A program made the translations under genes and the position numbers. Positions 25,177-35,300 of a stretch of DNA of 64,000 nucleotides are shown here, piece after piece. The notes beneath the pieces were generated by a model. The model worked only from the letters and a program-made list of their open reading frames with translations. It had not been told where the DNA came from and searched no databases. Location: positions 310,001 through 374,000 of the forward strand of contig NW_024104360.1 in assembly GCF_003945595.2 (NCBI RefSeq). Direction: 5' to 3'. Source of the stretch: Pipra filicauda. Lineage: Eukaryota; Chordata; Aves; Passeriformes; Pipridae. Position 1 is the stretch's first letter; each line of letters opens with the position of its first letter.

Positions 25177-25652
25177 TGTGAAGGAACAAGAATCAGGATG
25201 GGAGAGGTCCCAGGCATGGAGAAAAACATACAGCAATTGACAGGACTTTATTATACAGTTATTATATGGACTTTACTGTTATTATGTGGTTTCATTGTAT
25301 CCACAATACACAGTGCACAGCCTGGGCAGGTTCAGACTTGCCACGAGTGTGCCTGCTCCCTGCTTCCCCGCTCCCCTCTCTGGTTGGCCGCATAAGCTGC
25401 AGAGAGGAGACAGCCACCATTCGCCCTTTCCTTCCCCGGGTCCTCCCACGTTCCTCCCCCTTTACCTGTGTCCCTACCCCGATTTGTTCCCCCATTTGTC
25501 TGTCTCATGCTCCACCCCGTGTTCTAGCCCTTTCCCCGCCTAAACCCATAAAAACTCGGCAGTCCTCAATGAAGCATTCCGTTTGCACCTCTACCTTGAG
25601 TCTGGACCCGTCCGTGCTGTGTCACGGCCCCATCCCCCCTCGGACCGTGGCA
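25177..25652 (+). mobile_element. ERVK-like solo LTR (LTR B), plus strand
   Basis: The 476-base block starts TGTGAAGG and ends CGGACCGTGGCA, so it has the TG...CA termini of a retroviral LTR, and it is bounded by perfect 6-bp repeats (ATAACC). It contains a GC-rich central part, a TATA-like box at 25548-25555 and a poly-A-like hexamer at 25568-25573. Nothing retroviral lies beyond either end. The matching duplications therefore show a solo LTR, formed when the two LTRs of a provirus recombined and the internal genes were lost. It shares its 12-base 3' end and overall layout with LTR A at 13847-14407, which lies in the opposite orientation. Open frames across it (25266-25673, 135 codons, Pro/Ser-rich) are not genes. 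Confidence 0.88.
25548..25573 (+). promoter_or_regulatory. LTR B core promoter and decayed poly-A signal
   Basis: CATAAAAAC at 25548-25556 occupies the TATA position, and AATGAA at 25568-25573 stands where LTR A has AATAAA. The poly-A hexamer is therefore non-canonical in this copy. Whether it is functional cannot be told from sequence. Confidence 0.5.
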
Positions 25653-25658
25653 ATAACC
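25653..25658. repeat. Target-site duplication, right copy
   Basis: ATAACC directly after the CA end of the LTR, identical to 25171-25176. Confidence 0.82.
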
Positions 25659-26540
25659 ATTAGTGACTCTTAGCACTCCAACTTACCTCTTTAATGTTAA
25701 AGAACTGGGCACCCTTCTCCTAAATCAATAAAAAGTTAATTTATAGAAGACTATAAAGTGTTATGTGAGTGTTAGCAAAGCTGTATTCTTCAGTTATTCA
25801 TAATTCAAATCTTTATGGAGGATGCACGAACAGAGCTGCCCAGTATTCAAAAAGCTTCAGTGCTGTAGCTTGAGCAGTACTCCTGCAATAAGTACCAGCC
25901 GTAGAATCTAAACTGTGAGCACTTTAAAATACAGAATCAATAAACAATGATGTATTAAAGTGAAATCGCAAAGACTAGAGTTTTACTGAGCAATAGATTG
26001 GTCCACAAATATGTGACAAGGGATTTGGACTATGTGGAAGGAAAATTAAATATAAGGAACAGTTGCTAGTGTATAAATGGAAATGTCAAAATGAAGCAAC
26101 AGAAAATATACAACATAAATGAAGGAGATTCACTTAAGGGAGAGAGCAGACAGTCTCTATGCTGTGGTTACACAGTATTTGAGGGAAAAAAAAGTCCTAA
26201 AGATGGTAAAAAGTAGCAAAGCAGGCCAGAAATGCAGCATACAGATCCATTTTTAGTGTATACTCGAAGTCATATAATCTTATTTTATTAAAACAAGTGG
26301 TTTTCAATAGTCTTGAATTTGGTACCACTACGGCTCTAAGAGAATGAGTTACTTGTCTGGCTCAGTTGTCATGGAAACAATTATTTACTTCCATCTGGAT
26401 GATATTCATCATTATGGATCTGAAGCCAATTGAAAAAGTGAGTGAACTTCTCTGATTTCTGTGATTTCTGTAATTTAAAAAAAAGGAAGACAAATTGCCT
26501 ATATCCTACTACATTTAGATCAATAGGGCAGTTGTACTTA
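25659..26540. other. Non-coding stretch, no gene seen
   Basis: AT-rich DNA between the solo LTR and the CR1 cluster. No recognisable feature. Confidence 0.55.
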
Positions 26541-26746
26541 CAGAACCACAGAATGGCTGGGGTTAGAAGGGACCTCTGGAGATCAGCCAGCCCAGCCCCC
26601 CTGCTCAAGCGGGTTCACCTAGAGCAGGTTTCACATCCAGGCAGGTTTTGAGTATCTTCGGAGAAGGAGACCCCACAACCTCTCTGGGCAGCCTGTTCTC
26701 CAGTGCTCTGTCACCCTCAAAGCAAAGAAGTTTTTCCTCTCCTTGT

Positions 26747-27257
26747 TGGATTTTCCACCATCTGTGTCAAAAAGTTATTATTGATGCCCTGCAGGAACCT
26801 CCTGGACTATGTGTGCTCTGCAGGGCGGTTTAAATCCCCCATGTGATCCAGGGCCTCTGATCGTGCAGCTACTCCCACCTGTCTGTGGAAGGCCTTGTTC
26901 ACTTCCTTTTCCTGATAGGGTAGCCTGCAGTAAACACCAACAACAGTTTCACCCATGTTACCATGCCCCTTAATCCTTATCCATAAATTCTCAACTAATT
27001 CTTCATCCCCCCCTACACTTCAATACATTCCAGTTTCTCTGTAACATAAAGAGCAAATCCACCACCTTGCCTTGGTATCCTATCCTCTTTCCTAAAAAGC
27101 ACACAGCTATTCATGACAGCATTCCAGCCATGCGAGCTATCCCACCATGCCTCTATAATTGCAATGAGATCACGGCTCTGCGACTGCACCCAGATCTCTA
27201 ATTCTTCCTGTTCATCCCCCACACTGCGTGCATTGGTGGAAAGGCATTTCAGAGAGG
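26747..27257 (-). pseudogene. CR1 ORF2 endonuclease domain remnant
   Basis: CR1 ORF2 starts with an AP-type endonuclease that nicks target DNA to prime reverse transcription. On the minus strand the frame gives LKCLSTNARSVGDEQEELE, then LIAIIEAWWDSSHGW (27165-27123 region) and GGGFALYVTEKLECIEV. The Glu before WW corresponds to the family's catalytic ExWW motif and is kept. Further on, a second open piece carries VVGVYYRLPYQEKEVNK and MGDLNRP, where the family has GDFNHP; Asp and Asn are kept and His is Arg. A stop follows a few codons later (near 26806-26820), and the domain ends where it is joined to the 3' untranslated region. The C-terminal endonuclease motifs and all of the RT are absent, so it cannot be functional. 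Confidence 0.88.
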
Positions 27258-27444
27258 TAATCAAACTTGTTGCTTTCCCAGAAGGGGTGCAAGAGGATCC
27301 ACTACAGTTAAACACACCTTGGAGGTGCTTGGCCTTGTGGTTCTCCTCTGGGGAGGCAGCTAAGGAACCTTTGTTGCTCCTCCTGTTAGCCCGGCTTATT
27401 CCCAGTCAGATGGCATGGCATGAGGGATCCTGTCCCCAGGTCCT

Positions 27445-27763
27445 TCATTTTAAAGCTTGCCTCACAAAGGTGGCCTGCCTGCTACCAAAGATTCCTTTAC
27501 CTCTTCTGGGCAGGTGGATCCCATTCCTCCCTAAAGAATATCTCGTTGTCATCAAAGCCAAAATACTCACTACAGCAGCAGTCACAAAATCAGAGGTTGA
27601 TTTGCATTATACATCTACTTTTCTGTACCCTTCCATCTAATTGATAAAATAGGAAAAAGATAACTTGGGCAACACTTTTCAGTTGCATCCCCAGGGCTTT
27701 ATAGTCTTCCTTGATTCTGCCCAGGTTCTGGCTTGCAATGTCATTTATGCCTACATGAAAGAA
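27445..27763 (-). pseudogene. CR1 ORF1 esterase-domain remnant
   Basis: ORF1 proteins of CR1-clade LINEs carry an SGNH-type esterase domain. On the minus strand HVGINDIASQNLGRIKEDYK (from about 27757) contains the GxND block. Downstream, after at least one frame change and stops, NGIHLPRRGKGIFGS (27525 region) matches the DxxHL block, but with Asn in place of the catalytic Asp; a stop follows at 27445-27447. The spacing to the ORF2 start (about 190 bases) fits CR1 organisation. The assignment rests on these two motif blocks and their position ahead of the endonuclease. It is clearly broken. Confidence 0.72.
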
Positions 27764-27900
27764 TAGCAGTGGTTAGTAGCCTGTGTTCTTGACAAACTGT
27801 GGCACCCTCTAGAGAACATCTCAGACCTTAGCTCTCAGAATGCAGCATAACTCACATGACTCCTTGTCAGGCTGGCAGATGGGCACCTTGGCTTTAACCC

Positions 27901-28204
27901 AAGATTAAAAAAAATTAATGTCTTATTGGCTCTTTACTTTTTGAATGTCTTTACAGGTGCAGATTATGCTATCATGAATCTACTTAAGAATTACTTTTAT
28001 TTGATGACAAGACCTAACATAACAGTGAGGTTATCCCTGTTTTAATGAACTTAACACTGTATAAGAATCAGAGGTGACCTGCATCCAGAGAGCCTATGGA
28101 TGCATTTGTTTAAGACATCATATTTTCTAACAAACAATAAAGGAAAGAATGGCTGGGAAACTTAAAACTTGATCCCGAAGGGATAGTCTTCAGTAGGAGT
28201 CAGA
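27901..28204. other. Spacer between two CR1 copies
   Basis: About 300 bases of AT-rich sequence separate two minus-strand CR1 copies. No feature seen. Confidence 0.5.
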
Positions 28205-28578
28205 GAACCACAGAATCACAGAGTGGGTCACAACTGGAAGAGACTACAGTTGGTCATCTGGTCCGATCTTCCTGCTCAAGTAGGGTCATTCTGGAGCACA
28301 TTGCACAAGTTTCCATCCAGACAGTTACTGAATATCTTCGGTGAGGGACACTCCACAACCCCTCTGGGCAATCTGTTCCAGTGCTTGGTCACCCAAATTC
28401 TTCCTCATGTTCAGGTGGAACTTCCTGTGCATCAGTTTCTATCCATTGCTTCTCATCTTATTGCTCAGCAACACCGAGCAGAGCCTGGTCCATCCTCCTG
28501 ACACCCTCCCTTCAGATACTGACAGACATCGATGAGGTCCCCTCTCAGTCATCTCTTCCCAAGGCTGAACAAGCCCAG

Positions 28579-28673
28579 ATCATAGAATTGTTAATGTTGG
28601 AAAAGACCTCCAAGATCAACAAGTCCAACCGTCAACCTAACATCCCCACCATGTACACCACTAAACCATGTCT
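28579..28673 (-). mobile_element. Nested CR1 3' tail of another subfamily
   Basis: 'atcatagaattgttaatgt' followed by 'tggaaaagacctccaagatc', 'aagtccaacc' and 'ccactaaaccatgtct' is a CR1 3' end of a different subfamily from its host. It sits exactly between two adjoining parts of the host CR1, so it is a later, strongly 5'-truncated insertion in the same orientation. Confidence 0.85.
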
Positions 28674-28905
28674 TTGAGTTCCCTCAGCCTTTCCTCATTC
28701 AAAAGACACTCCAGACCCTTAATCACCTTTGTTTCACTCCTCTGGATCTGCTCCAGGAGCTCCATGTCTCTCTTGTTCTGAGAAGCCCAGAACTGGACAC
28801 AGAACTGCAGTTGTGGCCTCACTAGGGTTGAGTACAGAGGCAGGTTCACCTCCCTTGACCTGCTGGCAATTCTTTTCCTAATGCACCCTGAGATACCATT
28901 GGCAA
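28661..28905 (-). pseudogene. CR1 ORF2 C-terminal remnant
   Basis: An open frame on the minus strand encodes the C-terminal end of the CR1 polyprotein downstream of the RT palm (motifs IASRSREV, LVRPQLQFCVQFW, MELLEQIQRS, RLRELK). It ends where the nested tail begins. No catalytic part is present. Confidence 0.85.
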
Positions 28906-28975
28906 AGAAAAGAAGATAGTATTTATACTCTTGATCTATAACAAGAAACCTTCCTGTATGAGAAAATTCCCACAA

Positions 28976-30014
28976 CTAGCTGTCCCTCTCCAGCAACAAC
29001 ACTGCAGAAGGCACCAGTGTGTGAGTTGTAACACATCCCACTTGCACAGGGACATTTATTTAGTGATGCAACGAACACAATCTGGAACTCACTGAGTCAT
29101 CTCATTAAAACCTATGTTGTCACTTTTGCAAGTTGACTAGTGAGACTAGACCTCCACTTCAAAGAAGCAGCATTTTAAATCCTAAAGCGAAACAAATTAG
29201 ACTTATTGGTATGTAAGAATATTTCAAGTATGTCTGTTATGGGCTGACATGTAGGGTATTAAGGAAAACTGAATGTTATGTTTGTCATTACAGAATGATA
29301 TTGCAAGAGTCATTTATTGACTGAGTAGTCCTATCAGGAAATAATTTGATTCAGGGAAATGTTCCTATTAATTTCTTTTGTAAGTCAACCAGCTGGGTCA
29401 ATGATTGTCTAATTCAATGATTGTCTAATTCAACTCTACTCCACTAGTACAGCTGCTAATCCTCTGTGCTGGTGGGTAAATATGTATTGGACTTTCCAAA
29501 ACATAAGGCAAACACAATTTTAGTTTACTTATAAAACAAACAAACAAAGTAAAAGGCTGGTAACTGAACAGAATGACAAAAAGAATTTGTCTTTAATTAT
29601 TTCCTAAGCAAATGAAGAATTAGCTGAAGATGCCAACACTTGCTGCACACAAGCTTGGAGGGACTTCAATGCTTCTGCCAACCTGGATCTGCAAGACAAA
29701 CTCTGGATCTGCAAAGGTACTCTTGAGACACTGCAATGTCCTTGCTATCAGGAAAATGGTATTTTTCTTTCTAAAGTGCCTTGCAAGTGAGCATTAGATA
29801 ATTCAGCCATTTTAATCATATAGGTTTGAGATTTTGCAAATTAATAGAAAATTGATGAAAATATAAGAAATTACCATTTTATCAATAAATTTTACACTGT
29901 AATGACAGTAACACAGTGCACCCAAACATACATTTATTATGTCATTGGAATCAGTTAAGAATTGTTATTTAATTCAACCAATCTGAGGATATGAAAAAAA
30001 TAATTATGAGAAGC
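28976..30014. other. Non-coding stretch, no gene seen
   Basis: AT-rich DNA. The only structure is a short tandem duplication at 29398-29433. Confidence 0.55.
29398..29433. repeat. Short tandem duplication, 16-bp unit
   Basis: The unit TCAATGATTGTCTAAT occurs twice perfectly, followed by a third partial copy (TCAA). It looks like a recent replication-slippage duplication. Confidence 0.9.
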
Positions 30015-30293
30015 TGTTGGATAATAGGTCAACATGACCCAGCATTGTGTTCTTGCAGCCCAGAAAGCCAAATGTATCCTGGACTGCTTCAAAAGGAGTG
30101 TGGGCAGCAGGTCAAGGGAGAGGATTCTCCCCCTCTATTCTGCTCTCATGAGACCCCACCTGAAGTACTGCATCCATCATTGGGGCTCACAACATAAAAA
30201 GGACATAGTCCTGTTGGAACGTGTCCAGAGGAGGGTCATGAAGATGATCAGAGGCCTGGAGCACCTCCCCTAAAGAAACAGGATGAGAGACAA
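30015..30293 (+). mobile_element. CR1 LINE fragment lacking its 3' end
   Basis: The plus-strand frame 30034-30273 reads CVLAAQKAKCILDCFKRSVG, then SRERILPLYSALMRPHLKYC and DIVLLERVQRRVMKMIRGLE, the C-terminal region of CR1 ORF2. After the 'ggatgagaga' block at about 30293 the similarity stops, and no CR1 3' untranslated region or terminal repeat follows. Target-primed insertions normally keep the 3' end, so the tail was deleted or separated after insertion. Confidence 0.9.
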
Positions 30294-33200
30294 GACAAGA
30301 CATTAAGATGACAAAGATGCAGATTCTAATTGGTTTCATACTATGAGAAATCTTGTGATGTGAGATCTGTTTATTGGTGGGAATGGACTGAAAAATGCTT
30401 TGTCAAACATACTTGACTGTGTTGAAACAGCACAGTCCACTTAGATGCACCTAGAAAACACTGTCATTATATATGTGAATCTGCTTATACTGGCTTTTGC
30501 TGTTTTAAAATTAAATGTGCTCGGGAAGCAAGCCATATATTTTTATGACTTCAAACAGAATTCACTACATATCCTGAGCAATAAAGCAAAGTTTTGGTTT
30601 TGAATGGCTGAGCAGCTGCAGATTGGATGTAGACTAGAGTTGAAATGAAAATAGCAGCATTATTCTGAATGCTTCAGAAACTGCATAGGGACACTGAGAG
30701 ACTGTCCTGTCTGAATGGTTATAGACTTGGTGTGAAAAATTGGCTTTGATGAGAAATGTAATGAAAAAGTCCACTTATTTCCTAGATCCAGTTTTCAGAT
30801 TCACTAGACATTACTGGTGTTAAAAGCATGAGAAATGCCATACTGAATTGTAGTAAGATGGCATTGCTCTGATATCTGGCTTCTACTGCATAAATTTGGG
30901 GAAGGGTATAAGAAACTTGCGTCAGGTGTGTGTCATAACCTAGCCATCGGAATACCGTTCAACGATTAGCTCAAGGCTGGAAGTAAGAGATTTACTTCCC
31001 TCTCAGTTTGTGCTGTAATTGTAATGAATGATGGATTTTATAGAGAGAATTGTTACTAGTCCTTTTCTAAATCCTCTTTACTTCAGCCTACAACTCCCTC
31101 CTGAAGCAAATGGTTCTATCAGATAATTACAGTAGAAAAAGACACTTATTCTCTCTTTGCAATTTTCAGTTCATCACATTTCAACTTCATTTTACGTCCT
31201 CGCATTTGTGTGCTATGAAACAATGGGAACATAATTCCCTGTCTGACCTATTCCAGATTATACAATATATGTAGATTTTTTTTCTTATTATTTAATTTAT
31301 TTATTTCTCTTCCATACTAAACAACCCTATTGTTTTCGCTTCTTGTTTAGTTTGATGGTTATTCCAGATTATTGGATCCTTCTTGCCACTTCTCAGATCC
31401 TCTGGCTGTGCTACAATCCCCTCTTTAAGATGAGATGAGGAATAACATACTCCATTCAAAATGAGGTCACTTATTATGTAGTAAAGTAAAGATATTCTCA
31501 TTCTTTGCTTTCATCTGTATCCTTCATTTTATTTGGTTTTTTTCTAGACCTGAAAGTGAAAGTAAAACAAGGATCTCTTCTGAATTTTCATGTCAATGTA
31601 GTATATAACTAGCTCAATTTTATATTATGCACTGCTTTGCATTTAACTGCAGTTGGTTACATCCAGCATTTTCTTGATTGTTAAAACAGCTTATTCGAAT
31701 TTTTCTAGCTTCTTTCAATCATCTCTGAATTTGACTAACCTGCCAATTTTGTGTCATCTATGAGGCATTCTGCGTTCTTCCTAAATAATTCTAAATGAAA
31801 GGTTTTCATAGCACTTAATGTAAAGTGCAACTCCTAAACTTGTATTTGATTAGATAACCACCACATTAAAATGAGATTCATCCCTTATGTCATTTTAGTG
31901 CAGTTAGTGTCTTACCTAGGACTCTTCTAGCCCAATTGTAATGTTACATTCATTTGTATATAAAAGATAGTAATAACTGACTTAGACCCTAATTCAAGAT
32001 ACCATTTGAAATAAAACCAAGGATACTAATAACTGCCTTAGGTCCTAATGCAGAGTGCCATTGGAAGTGAATGAATTCTGAGTATTTTCAAACGCCATGT
32101 TGAACAATGACATAAAGGTTAAGAACTGCTTTGAGGTGCTCATCCCATGCATTTCTTCTCTGTCTCTAATCCAGACTGCCAAGTCCTTCTTAAACATTAA
32201 AAAATGGGGCTACTGGGACAGAGTTACAACTGCATACATCAGAAACAAAAGACAACTATTTTTCTTTCATTTTTCAGATTGTAGAAAAAAGTAATCTAAG
32301 AATTTCAATACGTATTTGAGAACAAAACAACAGAACTCCAGCATTCCACTGCAATAGTTGCCAGGATTACTCCAACAGGTTTTCCTCCATGTAGAAATTC
32401 AAGTGCCTTGTGTGTTAGTTTTTTTGCACTGGTGTTTAGTTCCTTAAAGAGATAAGGCAAGTGTAGTGGAATTCATGTTTTACAAAAGAGCAGATTTTAA
32501 CTCTGGAGTTGGGAAGCACTTGGAGATTATTTATTGCAAATCAGCATCATAAAACTGCAGCACTTCACAAGGCCCATCACATAATTCAATGTAATTGTGA
32601 GCAACAAGTGAATGTTGGTTGATGTGCTGTGGCTCTGAGTCCTGTGATGCAAATGGGAGACCTGTATTATTCAGGTAGAACAGCTTTATTAATAAAGACT
32701 TAATATTAAATAACTTTCAGCCTCCAAAGTGGTCATATGCCAGAAGTGAGACACTCAGACTTACTCAGGAGAGACTTCTACCTACCACAAAGATTTTTTC
32801 ATCACATGGCAGTTAATTAATTGTGTCTTAGGGGATTTGGAGACTCCAAGTCTGGAAATATCTGCAATCAGGTATGAAATCCTCATGACATGGCCATTAC
32901 AATACAAAGGATAGTCCTAAACTTCAGCTAACACACGTCCTTAGTGTATAAAAACTTCTGACTTGCCATATTTCAACACAGAGAGCATAATGCAGCTGAG
33001 TCGTGTGTTATGCAAAGAACCTTTTATTTTCAGTCTGCATCCCCCAACTTTTCTACAGCTTCTGTTAGTTCTCTTTTTCAAACGATGAGAATTTCTCCCT
33101 TACCTGCAGGTACCTGGAGACTGGTTGCAGCTCTTTATTTCAAGATACTCAGAGGGAGACAACACAAGTGCTAGCTCTCCTGCCTCTGTGATTTTCTCAG

Positions 33201-35075
33201 GGAGCAGATCCAGCTGGTGCTTGGCACATCCCTGCCTTCTCCAGTCTGTGCTTTCTCAAATGTCCTGCTTTAACCAAGGTCAAGAGCACCAGGACATAAT
33301 AGGAGCTACCTCTGCTGGAAATACTCTCAAATCTAAGTGCCACTTCTGGGACCTTTCTGCTTCTAGACAAAGCGTGGACAGCAAAGACAAAGAATGAGGC
33401 CCCTTCCAGTAACTGAAGATCCAAGTACCCTGTCACAGTTAAGGTGACAGAACTTCTTCCAGTCCTTAGTGTAGTTGGGGGTCTATTCTGGATCTCAGAT
33501 GTACAGCTAGGGGACAGTGGGAGTCTCACTTCCTTAAGGACAGTGTAGCAAGCACTTCTCTGCAAAGAGGTGGAAACCACCTCACCAAGAAAGGAAAACA
33601 CAACTTCATGATGGACACTCCCAACCTGCTGATGGGGCTTTAAATAAGGCTCATGGGCAAATGGGACTACAGCCCACAGGCAGAAGACACTTGTTAACTC
33701 TCTGGGGCAATAACAGAGAAGAAAAATGTTGCTAAAAGATCATCGGTTTATGGTTTTCTCTGACCATACAGGGCACTTCCCACAACTTACCTTGCCTGGC
33801 ACAGTCCAGAGGATCAGTGCCCATAGTCTTGTTGCTGGTTGCATGAGCATCAGAGGAACCATTTCTGGCTACACAAACATATGCTGGCCCTTCCTCTGGA
33901 TCTCTTTTTCATTATCTTTTGCCCCAAATGGCTCATCCTATTCTGTGGGGCTGCTAGAGGTTAGAAAGCGTCTCACTTCTCTGAACACAGAGGTCTGGAA
34001 AGGTGGTCCACAAATGATAAAGCCAAGACAATGCTCCCAGGAAAAGTACAAATCTTTCTGCTGATAAAATTTTGATACAGGCATTCCACAGCATCCTGAA
34101 CCTTAACCCTCTATTTGTTGCCATTTCCTTGGGGTCTTCACCATTCAGTCTCTCTCACCTTGGCCTCTGTGAGCACTATTAACCCTATTTTAGGAAATCC
34201 ATTGGCAGGCACAGCTGTTGTGGGATCTCTCTCTGATGACCTTTGGAAAAAGAACTATAAATGCTTGTATACCTGCAGTGTTACCACTCTGATTTATGCA
34301 AATAACCTCTTTAACAATACTCAAAATACCTAACACCAAATTCTGCTAACTGAATCAAACAGATCACTGCTCTTTATCTCAATTCATTCTGTGCTCAAAA
34401 ATAACGTGTTGCATTCTTATACTCCTACAATCTAAACCACCAGTGGCTGAACAAACAAGTAAGGGAAAAAACAGTTTAAAATGCAGTCTGTACAATGCAT
34501 GGGTTGTGGGATGGTTTTCTTTTTGCGGTGACTGCCAATACATTTAAATCCAGATTCCTTTAAAATTCAAAATAATAAATAAGATTTATTCTTAGGAAAG
34601 CTGTGATGAGAATCATCATTTTGAATTTGAATCTCTAACAGTAGGCATCTAAACCAACAAGGCTCCCTTGACAGAAGGAGAGATCTTTTTGTCTAGTCCT
34701 GAAGGAGGACTTGGTAATTTTATTTATACCCACTGCCAATCTATTGACTATAGGGGGATCCCAGAATCTTAAGCTGGGAAAGAAAACACCATATTGGTAT
34801 TCTGCACTTGTAACAAAACGGACTTATTTCAGAATTTCTGGAGAACTTCCAGAGAAGATATAAAATATTAATAAAATTATACACATTGTTTGGGGTAGCT
34901 GCAACTTCTGTGAAAAAGCTTTCAATGTATTATTACAGATTTGGCTAAGTTGGAAAGGAGAGGGATCTAAATGTTAGATCTCTTAAGAACTTAAAGGAAG
35001 ATGATAAAGGATCATGTTGAAGCAGCAGGCTAAAAGGAGTCTGAACACAGAATCAACAACACTGTGGAGTACCTC
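30294..35075. other. Long non-coding stretch, no gene seen
   Basis: Nearly 5 kb without a recognisable gene or confident repeat. Around 33120-34200 the base composition is more balanced and open frames are longer (33197-33601 minus, 134 codons; 33726-34064 plus, 112 codons). None shows a domain or motif I know, and the two strands overlap. The sequence from 34930 to 35075 may belong to the old CR1 that follows. Confidence 0.5.
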
Positions 35076-35300
35076 CACAACATCTTCATTTATAATTTAG
35101 TAAATAGAAGAGAGTAGGTAGCAAAATATGCTGAAAAGGTCAAGATGAGAGACACTGTTGACATAGTGAAGTTGAGAATTTCATAAAATGAGATGATCTA
35201 GCATAATAGTGTACTAGAAGTTGGATCAAGTTCAATAGTAGCAAATGCAAGATCAGGTAATTGAGGACTGTTAAATCTGCAGCTATGAGCTAAACAAAGT
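35076..35300 (+). mobile_element. Ancient CR1 fragment, RT palm region
   Basis: The words 'acaacatcttcatttataat', 'aatagaagagagtagg', 'aaggtcaagatgagagacac', 'tgttgacatagtgaag', 'aagttcaatagtagcaaatg' and 'caagatcagg' follow the order of the old CR1/L3 RT region around the FADD active site. The active-site codons now read YAEK instead of FADD. Heavy divergence marks an old insertion. Confidence 0.6.

Larger units (their letters stand above)
26541..27900 (-). mobile_element. CR1 LINE copy with ORF1/endonuclease remnants
   Basis: Read on the minus strand, this copy has, in order, remnants of ORF1 (about 27763-27445), the start of ORF2 with the endonuclease domain (about 27257-26747), an abrupt join near 26740-26747, and then the CR1 3' end (to 26541, 'accccagccattctgtgg'). 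The whole reverse transcriptase region is missing. At the join the endonuclease text (...ENPTRRG) runs straight into the 3' block 'aggaaaaacttctttgc', over a short shared purine-rich word. Most CR1 copies in bird genomes are short 3' tails, so retention of ORF1 and endonuclease sequence means this one inserted at or near full length and was later deleted internally, or was copied from an already deleted source. Confidence 0.9.
28205..28975 (-). mobile_element. CR1 LINE copy interrupted by a nested CR1 tail
   Basis: From 28205 ('accacagaatcacagagtg', the reversed CR1 terminal repeat) to 28578 ('ggctgaacaagcccag') the sequence is a minus-strand CR1 3' region. After about 95 foreign bases it resumes at 28674-28681 ('ccctcagcctttcctcattc') and continues into the C-terminal part of ORF2. 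There the minus-strand frame reads NGISGCIRKRIASRSREVNL, then TLVRPQLQFCVQFWASQ and MELLEQIQRSETKVIKGLE, the expected CR1 ORF2 tail. The 5' end is truncated around 28905-28975. Confidence 0.92.

Noticed and set aside
25266..25673. Pro/Ser-rich 135-codon frame
   Set aside because: It lies within and just past the solo LTR, and its composition follows the GC-rich U3 region.
33197..34064. Two longer frames on opposite strands (134 and 112 codons)
   Set aside because: No known motif, no supporting splice context, and the region shows no coding-like bias that I can see.
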